Part shown: piece after piece, positions 1-6,513 of the stretch
Numbering within the stretch: position 1 is the stretch's first letter
Layout of the letters: each line of letters begins with the position of its first letter
Source: Desulfobacteraceae bacterium
GTDB lineage: Bacteria; Desulfobacterota; Desulfobacteria; Desulfobacterales; Desulfobacteraceae
Direction: 5' to 3'
NCBI GenBank assembly: GCA_003354055.1
Contig: PIVQ01000220.1
Location: forward strand, 1-9,920
Length of the DNA: 9,920 bases
Position numbers and translations under genes: made by a program
Notes under the pieces: generated by a model
Told to the model about the DNA's origin: nothing
What the model saw: the letters and a program-made list of their open reading frames with translations, nothing else
The model's database searches: none

Positions 1-888
1 AGCCTGCCTGACCTTGCACCGAAGGTGGATTTTTCCGGCAAATCGTGTAAACAGACTGCCGGCCATCATGGTCAATGCCAGGTGGGTGCCGGCAATTGCC
101 GGGGTAAAATTGCCGGCCCGGCCGAGACTTTCCGTTACCCGGGCAAGATAGGGCTGATAAAACTCATAGGGGAAATGGACCAGCAAGGTCATAGACAGGG
201 TATAGAAGGTGAAAAAACGAAAGCGCCCGGAAAGGGCCTTACCCATAAGGCCATACACTTGTTTGCCCATGGGAGTTATTATTTTTCTTTGTCCGGCCAA
301 CCCCAGGTTTTTATTCTCACTGTCAAAAGGTTCGACAAAAGTCAGGGCGATAAAAATAGATACCAGGGCGGCAATAAAAGAAGCGGCATAGATCCAGCCC
401 AAATTCCCTGTGGCCATGAGCCCCCCGGCCAGAGCTCCCAGAGCCCCGGCCATGAAAGAGAATCCCAATGCCCTGCCTTCTAGGGCAACGTACTCGCCCT
501 GGCGGTTCACCCCCGCAAGGCTCTCATAGTGAAAGGCGGTATCGGTTCCCGAGGCTGCGGCAAACCCGGCTGCCAGGAAAATCTGGGCCAGGGCAAACGT
601 ACTAAACCCCGAGCCTGTAAAAAAGAGCAGATAGGCAATGGCCAGGCAGGCAGAGGATCCCACCAGCGTCATTTTCCGACCAAATCGGTCGGAGATATAC
701 CCTGAGGGCACCTCCATTACAGCAACGCTGAGGTAATAAACCGCCTCCAGCCAAAGCACCTGGGAAAGGGTCATCACGGATGAAAAATATAAGAAAAAGG
801 CAGGACCCCAGAAATAGCAATCACGAAAAAAAAGATACCATGGATATCGGTGGATATTGGCTGCCAGGGATGATTTATACGTCGCCAT
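1..888 (-). CDS. MFS transporter, N-terminal 296 residues (cut by left window edge)
   Basis: An open frame runs from an ATG at 888 to the window edge without a stop, so the gene continues to the left. The 296 residues seen would be about three quarters of a typical 12-helix major facilitator protein. They hold several hydrophobic helices, and residues 63-72 (GYISDRFGRK) match MFS motif A between helices 2 and 3. A charged cytoplasmic stretch near residues 187-220 fits the central loop between the two halves. The start lies 7 bp past the stop of the CsoR-family gene, with a GAGGTG ribosome site overlapping that junction, so the two are almost surely co-transcribed. The substrate cannot be read from the sequence. 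The context suggests efflux of a metal or other toxic compound sensed by the upstream repressor (inference). Confidence 0.88.
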   Translation of the reverse strand, partial: MATYKSSLAANIHRYPWYLFFRDCYFWGPAFFLYFSSVMTLSQVLWLEAVYYLSVAVMEVPSGYISDRFGRKMTLVGSSACLAIAYLLFFTGSGFSTFALAQIFLAAGFAAASGTDTAFHYESLAGVNRQGEYVALEGRALGFSFMAGALGALAGGLMATGNLGWIYAASFIAALVSIFIALTFVEPFDSENKNLGLAGQRKIITPMGKQVYGLMGKALSGRFRFFTFYTLSMTLLVHFPYEFYQPYLARVTESLGRAGNFTPAIAGTHLALTMMAGSLFTRFAGKIHLRCKVRQA

Positions 889-895
889 CACCACC

Positions 896-1192
896 TCACA
901 AATACTTGGTAATTTCAGCCAGCTCTGCCTTGATCTCATCTGCAGACCTTGATGCGATCATATCCTCGCCCAGACAATGGCCGATATGATCCCTGACCAA
1001 AGTCTGTTTGGCATTGTATACGGCATTAGAAACCGCCTGCAGTTGACGGGCCACATCCACACAGGGCGCCCCCTCTTCAATCATTGAAACCACCTTGCCC
1101 AGATGCCCCTTTGCCCTTTTCAGACGTTTGGCAATCGCATCATGGCTTGTGTGCATGTCGGAATCTTTATGGTCATAGGTATTTTGGTTCAT
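896..1192 (-). CDS. CsoR/RcnR/FrmR-family metal-sensing transcriptional repressor
   Basis: A 98-residue all-helical repressor of the DUF156 family. Cys44, His69 and Cys73 have the 25- and 4-residue spacing of the Cys-His-Cys metal site of copper-sensing CsoR. FrmR-type formaldehyde sensors usually lack the third ligand, and CstR-type persulfide sensors have Cys in place of His. The N-terminal tail has three histidines (8, 14, 17), a feature of nickel/cobalt sensors such as RcnR and InrS, so Cu(I) versus Ni/Co cannot be settled. In this family, metal binding releases the repressor from a G-tract operator. Such a site lies just upstream, so the gene probably represses itself and the MFS gene 7 bp downstream. 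The ATG at 1192 has a GGAG ribosome site about 9 bases before it. Confidence 0.92.
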   Translation of the reverse strand: MNQNTYDHKDSDMHTSHDAIAKRLKRAKGHLGKVVSMIEEGAPCVDVARQLQAVSNAVYNAKQTLVRDHIGHCLGEDMIASRSADEIKAELAEITKYL

Positions 1193-1215
1193 TCAGGGTT
1201 ACTCCAATGTGAAAG

Positions 1216-1240
1216 TTATACATCCCCCATCCCCCCTATG
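1216..1240 (-). promoter_or_regulatory. Candidate CsoR-family operator (double G-tract)
   Basis: Read on the minus strand the segment is ATAGGGGGGATGGGGGATGT followed by A/T bases: two G-runs (6 and 5) flanked by A/T. Operators of CsoR, RcnR and FrmR proteins are typically a G/C tract flanked by A/T-rich arms. It lies just downstream of the predicted transcription start and upstream of the repressor's own start codon, which fits autorepression. Assignment is by pattern and position only. Confidence 0.5.
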
Positions 1241-1251
1241 AGGATATATTT

Positions 1252-1281
1252 AAAATACCTAATTTATAAACTCTTTGTCAA
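1252..1281 (-). promoter_or_regulatory. Candidate sigma-70 promoter for csoR-MFS
   Basis: On the minus strand a perfect TTGACA (plus 1276-1281) is followed after 18 bases by TATTTT (plus 1252-1257). The -35 box overlaps the stop codon of the upstream GntR gene. This lets csoR-MFS be transcribed separately from gntR. Confidence 0.5.
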
Positions 1282-1946
1282 ACGGTTAAATAATCTTCCG
1301 GGATAAGCCTGTTTGCATCAATACCCGTTGTGACACTTTCCAAATGCTGCTTCATGGCAAGTCCTGCCTGTTTCCCGTTTTTCTCTTCAAGCCATTGAAC
1401 AATTTTTTCATGCTCATCAGGAGATGTATTGTTAATGTCTGCCAACTGATAGAACGGATCAAACAAAATCAAAAAAATGGTCGTTTTCTGCAAAAGCTCC
1501 ATTACATAATGAACAAGTACCTGGTTACCGGAGCTTTGGGCAATTCTCAAGTGAAATGCATGGTTGATTTCATATTCCTGATTCTGATCATGGGCCTTGA
1601 AAACTTTCTTTTCCTTTTTGATCAGCTTGTGGAGTTCTTTAATATCTTTAGAACCAAGCCTGGTTGCTGCCATGGATGTTGCCCTCTCCTCAAGCAGGGC
1701 TCTTATCTGGAAAGACTCTTTAATCTCTTCCAGCGACGGATTGACCACAGAGGCGCCTTTATTGGGCGAAAATTCTGCCAGGCCTTCATACACTAACCGC
1801 TTGACCGCTCCCTTAACAGTGGCCCGACTCATGGAAAGACTCTTTGCTAAAGAGACTTCTTTAAGCTTGCTTCCTTTTTTGATATACCCTTTGCTGATGG
1901 CAACTTTAATTTTGTTATAGGCCAACTCCTCTAAACTGCCGGTCAT
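1278..1946 (-). CDS. GntR-family regulator, FadR/FCD subfamily
   Basis: A 222-residue protein. Residues about 8-70 form a winged helix-turn-helix, with the recognition-helix region near 33-57 (SLAKSLSMSRATVKGAVKRL) and a wing around FSPNKGASV. Residues about 73-205 look like an FCD ligand-binding domain. Three histidines that bind metal in many FCD proteins are in place (His132 in FHLRIAQSSGN, His179 in DEHEKIV, His201 in KQHL). The usual Asp four residues before the first is Asn128. The ATG has a strong GGAGGAG ribosome site 4 bases upstream. Such proteins repress genes until a small organic acid or amino-acid-like ligand binds. The gene diverges from lysE, so controlling export is a reasonable guess, although LysR-type proteins are the usual lysE regulators. 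Confidence 0.9.
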   Translation of the reverse strand: MTGSLEELAYNKIKVAISKGYIKKGSKLKEVSLAKSLSMSRATVKGAVKRLVYEGLAEFSPNKGASVVNPSLEEIKESFQIRALLEERATSMAATRLGSKDIKELHKLIKKEKKVFKAHDQNQEYEINHAFHLRIAQSSGNQVLVHYVMELLQKTTIFLILFDPFYQLADINNTSPDEHEKIVQWLEEKNGKQAGLAMKQHLESVTTGIDANRLIPEDYLTV

Positions 1947-2302
1947 TTACTCCTCCATATCCATAAATCTAATAAATTATTTTGGGGATTAATATGATCA
2001 TAATTTTTATTCGATGTCTATAGAATACGGGCAGCGGACAGGGTGAACGCACGTAATTTTTCAGGGCTAACTATTTCAAGGGGTTACCTTGGTACAGGCA
2101 AACGCAGATGAAATCCAGCCAACCGCATAAGTATTCAAGACTTTTAAGGATAAAGGAATGTGCCCGGTTTACTTGCGATTGCCCTGGGCAGCGGACCCAT
2201 CCAAACTATAAATAATTTTTATATATAATAAAAAACATTAATTTTACTTCTCTTGTTTTTTTAATTACCCTGGATAAGATTTTACAAATTCAAGGAGAAA
2301 TT
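1947..2302. other. Divergent gntR-lysE intergenic region
   Basis: 356 bp with no convincing gene. The two ends are A/T-rich and should hold the divergent promoters. A perfect TATAAT at 2224-2229 is a possible -10 for lysE, but it lacks a good -35. The middle (about 2030-2215) is richer in G/C and contains the 10-mer GGGCAGCGGA twice (2029-2038 and 2186-2195). A 35-codon frame at 2108-2215 has no ribosome site. I recognise no lysine riboswitch. The middle part could be a decayed mobile or coding remnant. Confidence 0.5.
1993..2002. promoter_or_regulatory. Palindrome TATGATCATA, possible GntR operator
   Basis: A perfect 10-bp palindrome centred about 50 bp upstream of the gntR start, inside A/T-rich promoter-like DNA. 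FCD-type GntR proteins bind short palindromes as dimers and often control themselves and a divergent gene. The link to this regulator is inferred from position. Confidence 0.3.
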
Positions 2303-2914
2303 ATGTTGTTGGCATATGCAAAAGGGATAGGAACAGGTGGAGGACTGATCATTGCCATTGGGGCTCAAAATGCGTTTGTCCTGAGTCAGGGCGTCAGGAA
2401 AAACCATTATCTGCTCATTGCTCTGATTTGTGCCATCTGTGATGCCATTCTGGTGGCAATCGGAGTAACCGGTGTGGGCAGCCTGATTACGGCCAACCCC
2501 ATGATTTCACGGATTGCAGGCATTGGCGGTGCCATTTTTCTCTTTGTATACGGCGCCCGGGCCTTTCAATCTGCCGTTAAAGGCAATCAGCTTGATATCG
2601 ACCAAACCGCAGCCACCTCAGTAAAAGCCGTGGTCCTGGCCACCTTAGCAGTCACCCTTCTCAACCCCCATGTCTATATCGATACGGTGCTGCTCCTGGG
2701 AAGCATTGCGGGCCAGTTCCAGTCCCCCGACCACCTTGCATTCGGTGCAGGCGCAGTCACAGCCTCCTTTGCCTGGTTTTTCAGTCTGAGCATCGGCGCC
2801 ACATTCCTGGCACCCTTGTTCAGGCAAAAAATATCCTGGCGGATTCTGGATACATTTGTGGGGGTGGTGATGTGGACAATAGGATTTTCCATTGTGCGGG
2901 GGGTGATGGTATGA
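2303..2914 (+). CDS. lysE: LysE/ArgO-family basic amino-acid exporter
   Basis: A 203-residue membrane protein of the length usual for LysE and ArgO (about 200-235). Signatures are IIAIGAQNAFVL (residues 16-27), CAICDAIL with Asp47, and LLNPHVYIDTVLLLG around 119-133, which is the LysE/ArgO hallmark and sets it apart from the RhtB branch. About five to six hydrophobic helices span the protein. It would export lysine and/or arginine (or toxic analogues) across the cytoplasmic membrane using the ion gradient. The sequence does not decide between lysine and arginine. The ATG has an AGGAG ribosome site 5 bases upstream. It diverges from the GntR gene and converges on the rdh operon. Confidence 0.93.
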   Translation: MLLAYAKGIGTGGGLIIAIGAQNAFVLSQGVRKNHYLLIALICAICDAILVAIGVTGVGSLITANPMISRIAGIGGAIFLFVYGARAFQSAVKGNQLDIDQTAATSVKAVVLATLAVTLLNPHVYIDTVLLLGSIAGQFQSPDHLAFGAGAVTASFAWFFSLSIGATFLAPLFRQKISWRILDTFVGVVMWTIGFSIVRGVMV

Positions 2915-2971
2915 TGTAAGTTGTCTTGACTGTTAGTTTAACCTAAAAGCGACTACTGGAAGAAGAAATCA

Positions 2972-3000
2972 TGGGGTGGAAAATCGTTTTTCCTACCCCA
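2972..3000. terminator. Hairpin between convergent lysE and rdh operon
   Basis: TGGGGT-GGAAAA (2972-2983) pairs with TTTTCC-T-ACCCCA (2988-3000): 12 base pairs, one bulged base and the 4-base loop TCGT. It lies 58 bp past the lysE stop. No U-run follows directly, so it is terminator-like rather than a classical intrinsic terminator. Confidence 0.4.
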
Positions 3001-3011
3001 CAATCATAGAC

Positions 3012-3028
3012 AAAAAGCTCGCTTTTTT
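3012..3028. terminator. Candidate bidirectional terminator
   Basis: AAAAAG-CTCG-CTTTTTT: a short A/U stem-loop giving a T-run in the plus direction (lysE) and, by symmetry, in the minus direction (rdh operon). With the G/C hairpin just before it, it makes a plausible shared termination region. The stem alone is weak. Confidence 0.35.
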
Positions 3029-3120
3029 ACAACTCTAAAACCTATCCAAAATAGCCTAAGATTCCACATTTTCATGGGAGGATCACCATTTGAATTTGAA
3101 AAATACCGTGACGATTTTGT

Positions 3121-3266
3121 CTTCTTGAGTTTTCTTATAGTGGTATCAGTTCCTTAACAAACTGGTACTTAACGATTGATACAAGAATGCAGCAATAAAG
3201 AAAATTGCGGCAAAATAGATAACGTTAGTCAGGATAGTTTTCCACCCCATTTTCCCTTCTTGAGTT
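3121..3266. repeat. 11-bp direct repeat flanking most of the small membrane ORF
   Basis: CTTCTTGAGTT occurs at 3121-3131 and 3256-3266. In addition TTTTCCACCCCAT at 3238-3250 is the exact reverse complement of 2971-2983, inside the hairpin downstream of lysE. These short matches suggest local duplication or inversion around the end of the rdh operon. Chance cannot be excluded. Confidence 0.35.
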
Positions 3267-3283
3267 CCCTTGATCCGGCTCAT
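3146..3283 (-). CDS. 45-residue single-span membrane protein at the end of the rdh operon
   Basis: The ATG overlaps the stop codon of the rdhB-rdhC fusion (ATGA, 4 bp), with an AAGGA ribosome site 7 bases upstream inside that gene. The three rdh genes are joined by the same type of overlap, which strongly supports real translation. The product has a basic N-terminal part (about residues 1-15, four Lys/Arg), then one hydrophobic helix at about 17-36 (ILTNVIYFAAIFFIAAFLYQ) and a short tail. An N-in topology is expected. I recognise no family. By context it may be a small subunit, anchor or stabiliser of the RdhA-RdhB-RdhC membrane complex (inference). It has no cysteines, so it cannot itself carry thiol-ligated iron-sulfur or haem c groups. 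Confidence 0.72.
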   Translation of the reverse strand: MSRIKGTQEGKMGWKTILTNVIYFAAIFFIAAFLYQSLSTSLLRN

Positions 3284-4809
3284 GTTGTTTCCTTTACTTG
3301 TTTATCTCTGACGAAAAATATAACGATGTTTTTTCTAATAGTGACAAGCCGATTTAAAAAACGTCCGCAGGGACAGAAAAATCGGCACCAAAAAGTGGAC
3401 ATGAAAAAGGAACCGATCAGCGCCACAGGCAGGAGATACCACTGGATACCAAGTCCTTCCAGCGAGAACATCATGGCAAACGGTTCATAGGATCCAATAC
3501 CCGGATGTCTGGAAAGAAATATTATCATAAGAGATGCCCAAAGAAGCGTATTCGCCGTCAGTCTGGCAGACTTCAAGATAGCAGGAGAAGGGTTCAGTCT
3601 GCTGCCGCTGATCCTTGAGAGTAGAAACTGGATGCCGTAGAAGGGACAGATCCGGTAGCAGTAGATATTTTTACCGGCGATTAAAATGGTCAAAACCGTA
3701 CCGATAACAAGCACCCACCAGATAATATGCTCTTGAATGCCGGGAATATACCCCAGCAATAAGCCTGCAAGGCTTCCTATGGAAATGGAGGCGTTCAGGT
3801 AAAACCCTATGATTCCGATAACTGAACCCATATATAAATATTTCCAGGGTGTTTTGTTAACAATTGTCGGGAAAAAGGCCAGTGCAAACAAGATGATTAC
3901 CAAAATTTCCTTTAATCCGAAAGCCCAGGGAACCTTGTCCCATGATTTCTTGAATTTAAAATAGTCGATAGCTGCTGTGTGAGCTCCTCTTCGTATTGCT
4001 TCGGTGGCTGCCCTGGTGGTTATGGTGGCACCGGTAACAGCATCAATATCATCCCCCACTAAAAAGTTGTCCGTAACAGGTTTGCCTATAAATTGATCTG
4101 CATAGCGGGCTTTTGTTACTCGCTCGGCAAAGGCAGGCGTCTCCTTGTTTTCAAGTGGAAAAACCTCATGAACTTTTGCATCATCATTTATTCGAATACC
4201 TATGACAAAAGGTCCGCCATAGCCCTGTCCCTCCTGAATCAGGACATACTGACCCTTTTCCTCAACCTTGTCGCCAATCTGAAAGACAACCGGGCTGTCG
4301 TTAACTTTGACCAGTTTCTCATCCGGCATCTTCAACCGGAGCAAGCCCTCATAATCTTTTCCATCCGAGTACAAACCAAACACAAAGGCGGCAAACAAAG
4401 AGATATATGCCATGTACCCTATTACGCCTGACATTCTGCCTGTTTTTTTTGCCTTTGTTTTCACAGCTTCCGACTTCTTTTGGAAGAATTCTTCTTTTAA
4501 AGGAATTGCTGTCGTGGCAATTTCGTCAGGAACCTTCAGGGAAAGTTTCGTGGTGACATAACGCATACCAATGGTAAGCGCCGCAATGCCCGGTAACCCA
4601 AAAAGTAGCATGCCCATGCTGGCGGCTCTGGGAACCCCCTCTAAGACTGCACCAACGGACCAGGCAATAGAAAAGAGCACAAGTATGATTCCGGTTGCAG
4701 GCACAGACCATCCAATCGGGTTCATATGGTACCGCCTGGACAGTTTCCACATCAGGATGACAGACCCGGTGCTCAAAAGTCCAAGTATGTACCAGGTAAG
4801 ACCCATCAT
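3280..4809 (-). CDS. rdhC: RdhB-RdhC fusion: anchor domain plus FMN-binding NosR-like membrane protein
   Basis: 509 residues in three parts. Residues 1-85 are a complete RdhB-like three-helix anchor, alignable without gaps to the separate RdhB encoded upstream (about 45 of 75 identical by eye). A linker with a basic patch (about 105-125) and one helix (about 128-147) follow. Residues about 150-280 form a periplasmic FMN-binding domain with the flavinylation motif DAVTGATIT (256-264), where Thr264 is the expected FMN attachment site. Residues 297-500 contain several helices and two Cx3CP motifs, CYRICP (384-389) and CRFFCPCG (475-482), as in NosR, NapH and RdhC proteins. The role is probably electron transfer through the membrane to RdhA, or maturation. 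The gene starts with ATGATG overlapping the rdhB stop by 4 bp and overlaps the small membrane gene downstream in the same way. Confidence 0.92.
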   Translation of the reverse strand: MMGLTWYILGLLSTGSVILMWKLSRRYHMNPIGWSVPATGIILVLFSIAWSVGAVLEGVPRAASMGMLLFGLPGIAALTIGMRYVTTKLSLKVPDEIATTAIPLKEEFFQKKSEAVKTKAKKTGRMSGVIGYMAYISLFAAFVFGLYSDGKDYEGLLRLKMPDEKLVKVNDSPVVFQIGDKVEEKGQYVLIQEGQGYGGPFVIGIRINDDAKVHEVFPLENKETPAFAERVTKARYADQFIGKPVTDNFLVGDDIDAVTGATITTRAATEAIRRGAHTAAIDYFKFKKSWDKVPWAFGLKEILVIILFALAFFPTIVNKTPWKYLYMGSVIGIIGFYLNASISIGSLAGLLLGYIPGIQEHIIWWVLVIGTVLTILIAGKNIYCYRICPFYGIQFLLSRISGSRLNPSPAILKSARLTANTLLWASLMIIFLSRHPGIGSYEPFAMMFSLEGLGIQWYLLPVALIGSFFMSTFWCRFFCPCGRFLNRLVTIRKNIVIFFVRDKQVKETT

Positions 4810-5087
4810 AATCTTTTCTCCTTTCCGGCAAAGACAACCCGGAGAGAAATTGTGGAAATCACAATCCCGGGCATGCCAAAAAGAAGCAGGCCCATACTGC
4901 CTGCCCGGGGAACACCCTCAAGTACAGCCCCGACAGACCAGGCAACCGAAAAAAGGATCAGTCCGGCCCCTGTTGTCAACCCTGCCCAGATCAACCAGCC
5001 CGGAGATTTTTGTCGTGATAGTTCATAGTAGAGATAAGCAATACCACCGGTTAGCGTCCCTAAAAGGTACCAGGTAAGATCCATCAT
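4806..5087 (-). CDS. rdhB: Reductive dehalogenase membrane anchor RdhB
   Basis: 93 residues, the usual size for RdhB (about 75-105), with three hydrophobic helices at about 4-21, 32-55 and 64-85 and a basic tail. The segment AWSVGAVLEGVPRA (49-62) contains the conserved Glu57 and recurs exactly in the N-terminal domain of the next gene. RdhB anchors RdhA on the outer face of the cytoplasmic membrane. The start overlaps the rdhA stop (ATGATGA context). Translation may begin at either of two adjacent ATG codons, so residue 1 or 2 is the true start. The gene looks like one half of a tandem duplication whose other copy is fused to rdhC. Confidence 0.92.
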   Translation of the reverse strand: MMDLTWYLLGTLTGGIAYLYYELSRQKSPGWLIWAGLTTGAGLILFSVAWSVGAVLEGVPRAGSMGLLLFGMPGIVISTISLRVVFAGKEKRL

Positions 5088-6463
5088 GCTTTATCTCCCG
5101 TTTTCCAAAACCGTGTTACCTTGTCCGGATCACTCACATTGCCGTATCCAAATAAAATATCCATCTCCCGCATGAAGCTGTGTACGGGGCCGGGAGCAAT
5201 GACATTCTGGGCATCTACAAGCCTGTGATGCCAGAAGTCAGGCTTATTATAAGGACAGGATGCAATACAGGCGGCACATCCGCCACCATTTTCTGTCCAG
5301 AATTTGTTGCATTTTTTCGCATCGTTATGAAATTTATAAATCCCTGGTGCTGAATGCCAGGTGTATTCGGGGTCATTTGAATATTCCGGTCCCCAGGACT
5401 GGTCGCCATGGCTGATGGCCTGGGATGGACAGGAGTCGGCGCAGCGTTTGCAGCGCTTGCAGAAGCTTGCCACACCAAAGGTACGGGGTTTGTCATATTC
5501 CACAAAATCAAATTCTGTATATACCTTTGAGATACGAACCCGTGGCCCGTATTTTGGCGTGATCACCTGCCCGTTGCGACCGCCTTCGCCAAGACCCGCC
5601 GCAATGGCATAAGGTGGGTTACAGCCCATGTCGTTCATGGATGCCACAGCCTTATACCCAAGCATCTGTATAAAAACAGCCATCTGTCCCGCCAGTTTTG
5701 CCGCATTGGCATAGGCATTTGTCACAGTGGCATCCGAAATCCAGCTTGGCGCTGTGGCGATGGCATGAAAATCCATCTCCACCATAAAGACTATGACGCT
5801 CTTGGGTTCAAAGGGGAAATCTTTCTCCCAGGTAACCACGTCATCCTTATCAACAGGGTCATACATAGGCTGGTAATCCCACCTTGGATCTCGCGAGGTA
5901 ATTCCGCAGCGAAGTGCACCATAGAGATTGGCAGCCGTTTTTATAGCAAGGGACGCCTCCTGCCGGGAGTTGAATTCATATTTCTGCGGCCCAAGCATTT
6001 TTTGCTCCCAGGTTAAAACGCCTGAGTTGCTTCCGTCAATTCCCTGTGGAATGAGCCCCTGAACACCGGAGTAGCCGCCAATCTGTAGAGCCTTCTCAAT
6101 CTCGGTGTAGCCGGGATCCTTGCGGGGCGGCTGCCAGAACATAGCCTTGTTTGCCTCATAGAAATCAAAATTTCCAAACTTCCTTATCCGCTCGGGATGT
6201 TTCTTTTGCAATGCCTTGCTGTGGGCAAACGTAAGGATAACATTTCGTTGATCAATGGGAGTATATTCGTCACGAATGGGCAAGGGGAATTCATCATGGG
6301 GGATTCCTTCCATTCGTTTTGCGATGGTAACTCCGGTCGCTGTGGCTAAAGCGGCTCCGGCACCGGCCACTCCGAACTTCAGGAAATTTCGTTTGGATGT
6401 GTCGGTTTCATTTTTTTCATGCAAAACGTCATTCTGATCCCGGGCATTCTTCTGATCGCTCAT
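5084..6463 (-). CDS. rdhA: Reductive dehalogenase catalytic subunit RdhA
   Basis: 459 residues, typical of respiratory RdhA proteins. Residues 23-42 form a Tat-like signal (SKRNFLK then a hydrophobic, Ala/Gly-rich stretch), but the pair is Lys-Arg rather than Arg-Arg. The N-terminal 22 residues are very polar. The central region contains AGLGEGGRNG (289-298), conserved in the cobamide-binding core. The C-terminal part carries two 4Fe-4S motifs: Cys335-x2-Cys338-x2-Cys341-x3-Cys345-Pro and Cys385-x10-Cys396-x2-Cys399-x3-Cys403-Pro. RdhA removes halide from organohalides by two-electron reduction with corrinoid, as the end step of organohalide respiration. The substrate cannot be told from the sequence. 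Brominated or chlorinated aromatics are plausible in marine Desulfobacterota. A GGAG ribosome site lies about 11 bases before the ATG. First gene of a four-gene coupled operon. Confidence 0.96.
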   Translation of the reverse strand: MSDQKNARDQNDVLHEKNETDTSKRNFLKFGVAGAGAALATATGVTIAKRMEGIPHDEFPLPIRDEYTPIDQRNVILTFAHSKALQKKHPERIRKFGNFDFYEANKAMFWQPPRKDPGYTEIEKALQIGGYSGVQGLIPQGIDGSNSGVLTWEQKMLGPQKYEFNSRQEASLAIKTAANLYGALRCGITSRDPRWDYQPMYDPVDKDDVVTWEKDFPFEPKSVIVFMVEMDFHAIATAPSWISDATVTNAYANAAKLAGQMAVFIQMLGYKAVASMNDMGCNPPYAIAAGLGEGGRNGQVITPKYGPRVRISKVYTEFDFVEYDKPRTFGVASFCKRCKRCADSCPSQAISHGDQSWGPEYSNDPEYTWHSAPGIYKFHNDAKKCNKFWTENGGGCAACIASCPYNKPDFWHHRLVDAQNVIAPGPVHSFMREMDILFGYGNVSDPDKVTRFWKTGDKA

Positions 6464-6513
6464 CTGTATTGTCTCCGGTTTTAATGATTTCCTGATTGAT
6501 TATCTGCTATTTG

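Noticed and set aside
25..483. Plus-strand 152-codon open frame
   Set aside because: It lies opposite the MFS gene, has a low-complexity Gly/Gln/Pro-rich product with no motif, and the minus frame has clear MFS features.
2108..2215. 35-codon frame upstream of lysE with three cysteines
   Set aside because: No ribosome site, no recognised leader-peptide features such as lysine or arginine runs, and not conserved in any way I can see.
2030..2302. Lysine riboswitch in the lysE leader
   Set aside because: The conserved core elements of the L-box cannot be found, and no terminator or anti-terminator pair is visible.
5215..5511. Overlapping open frames within rdhA and the rdhB genes
   Set aside because: They are shadows of well-recognised proteins in another frame, with no ribosome sites or motifs of their own.
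6481..6510. CprK-type dehalobox upstream of rdhA
   Set aside because: TTAAT and ATTGA occur, but with 9 rather than the expected short spacing and only imperfect symmetry.
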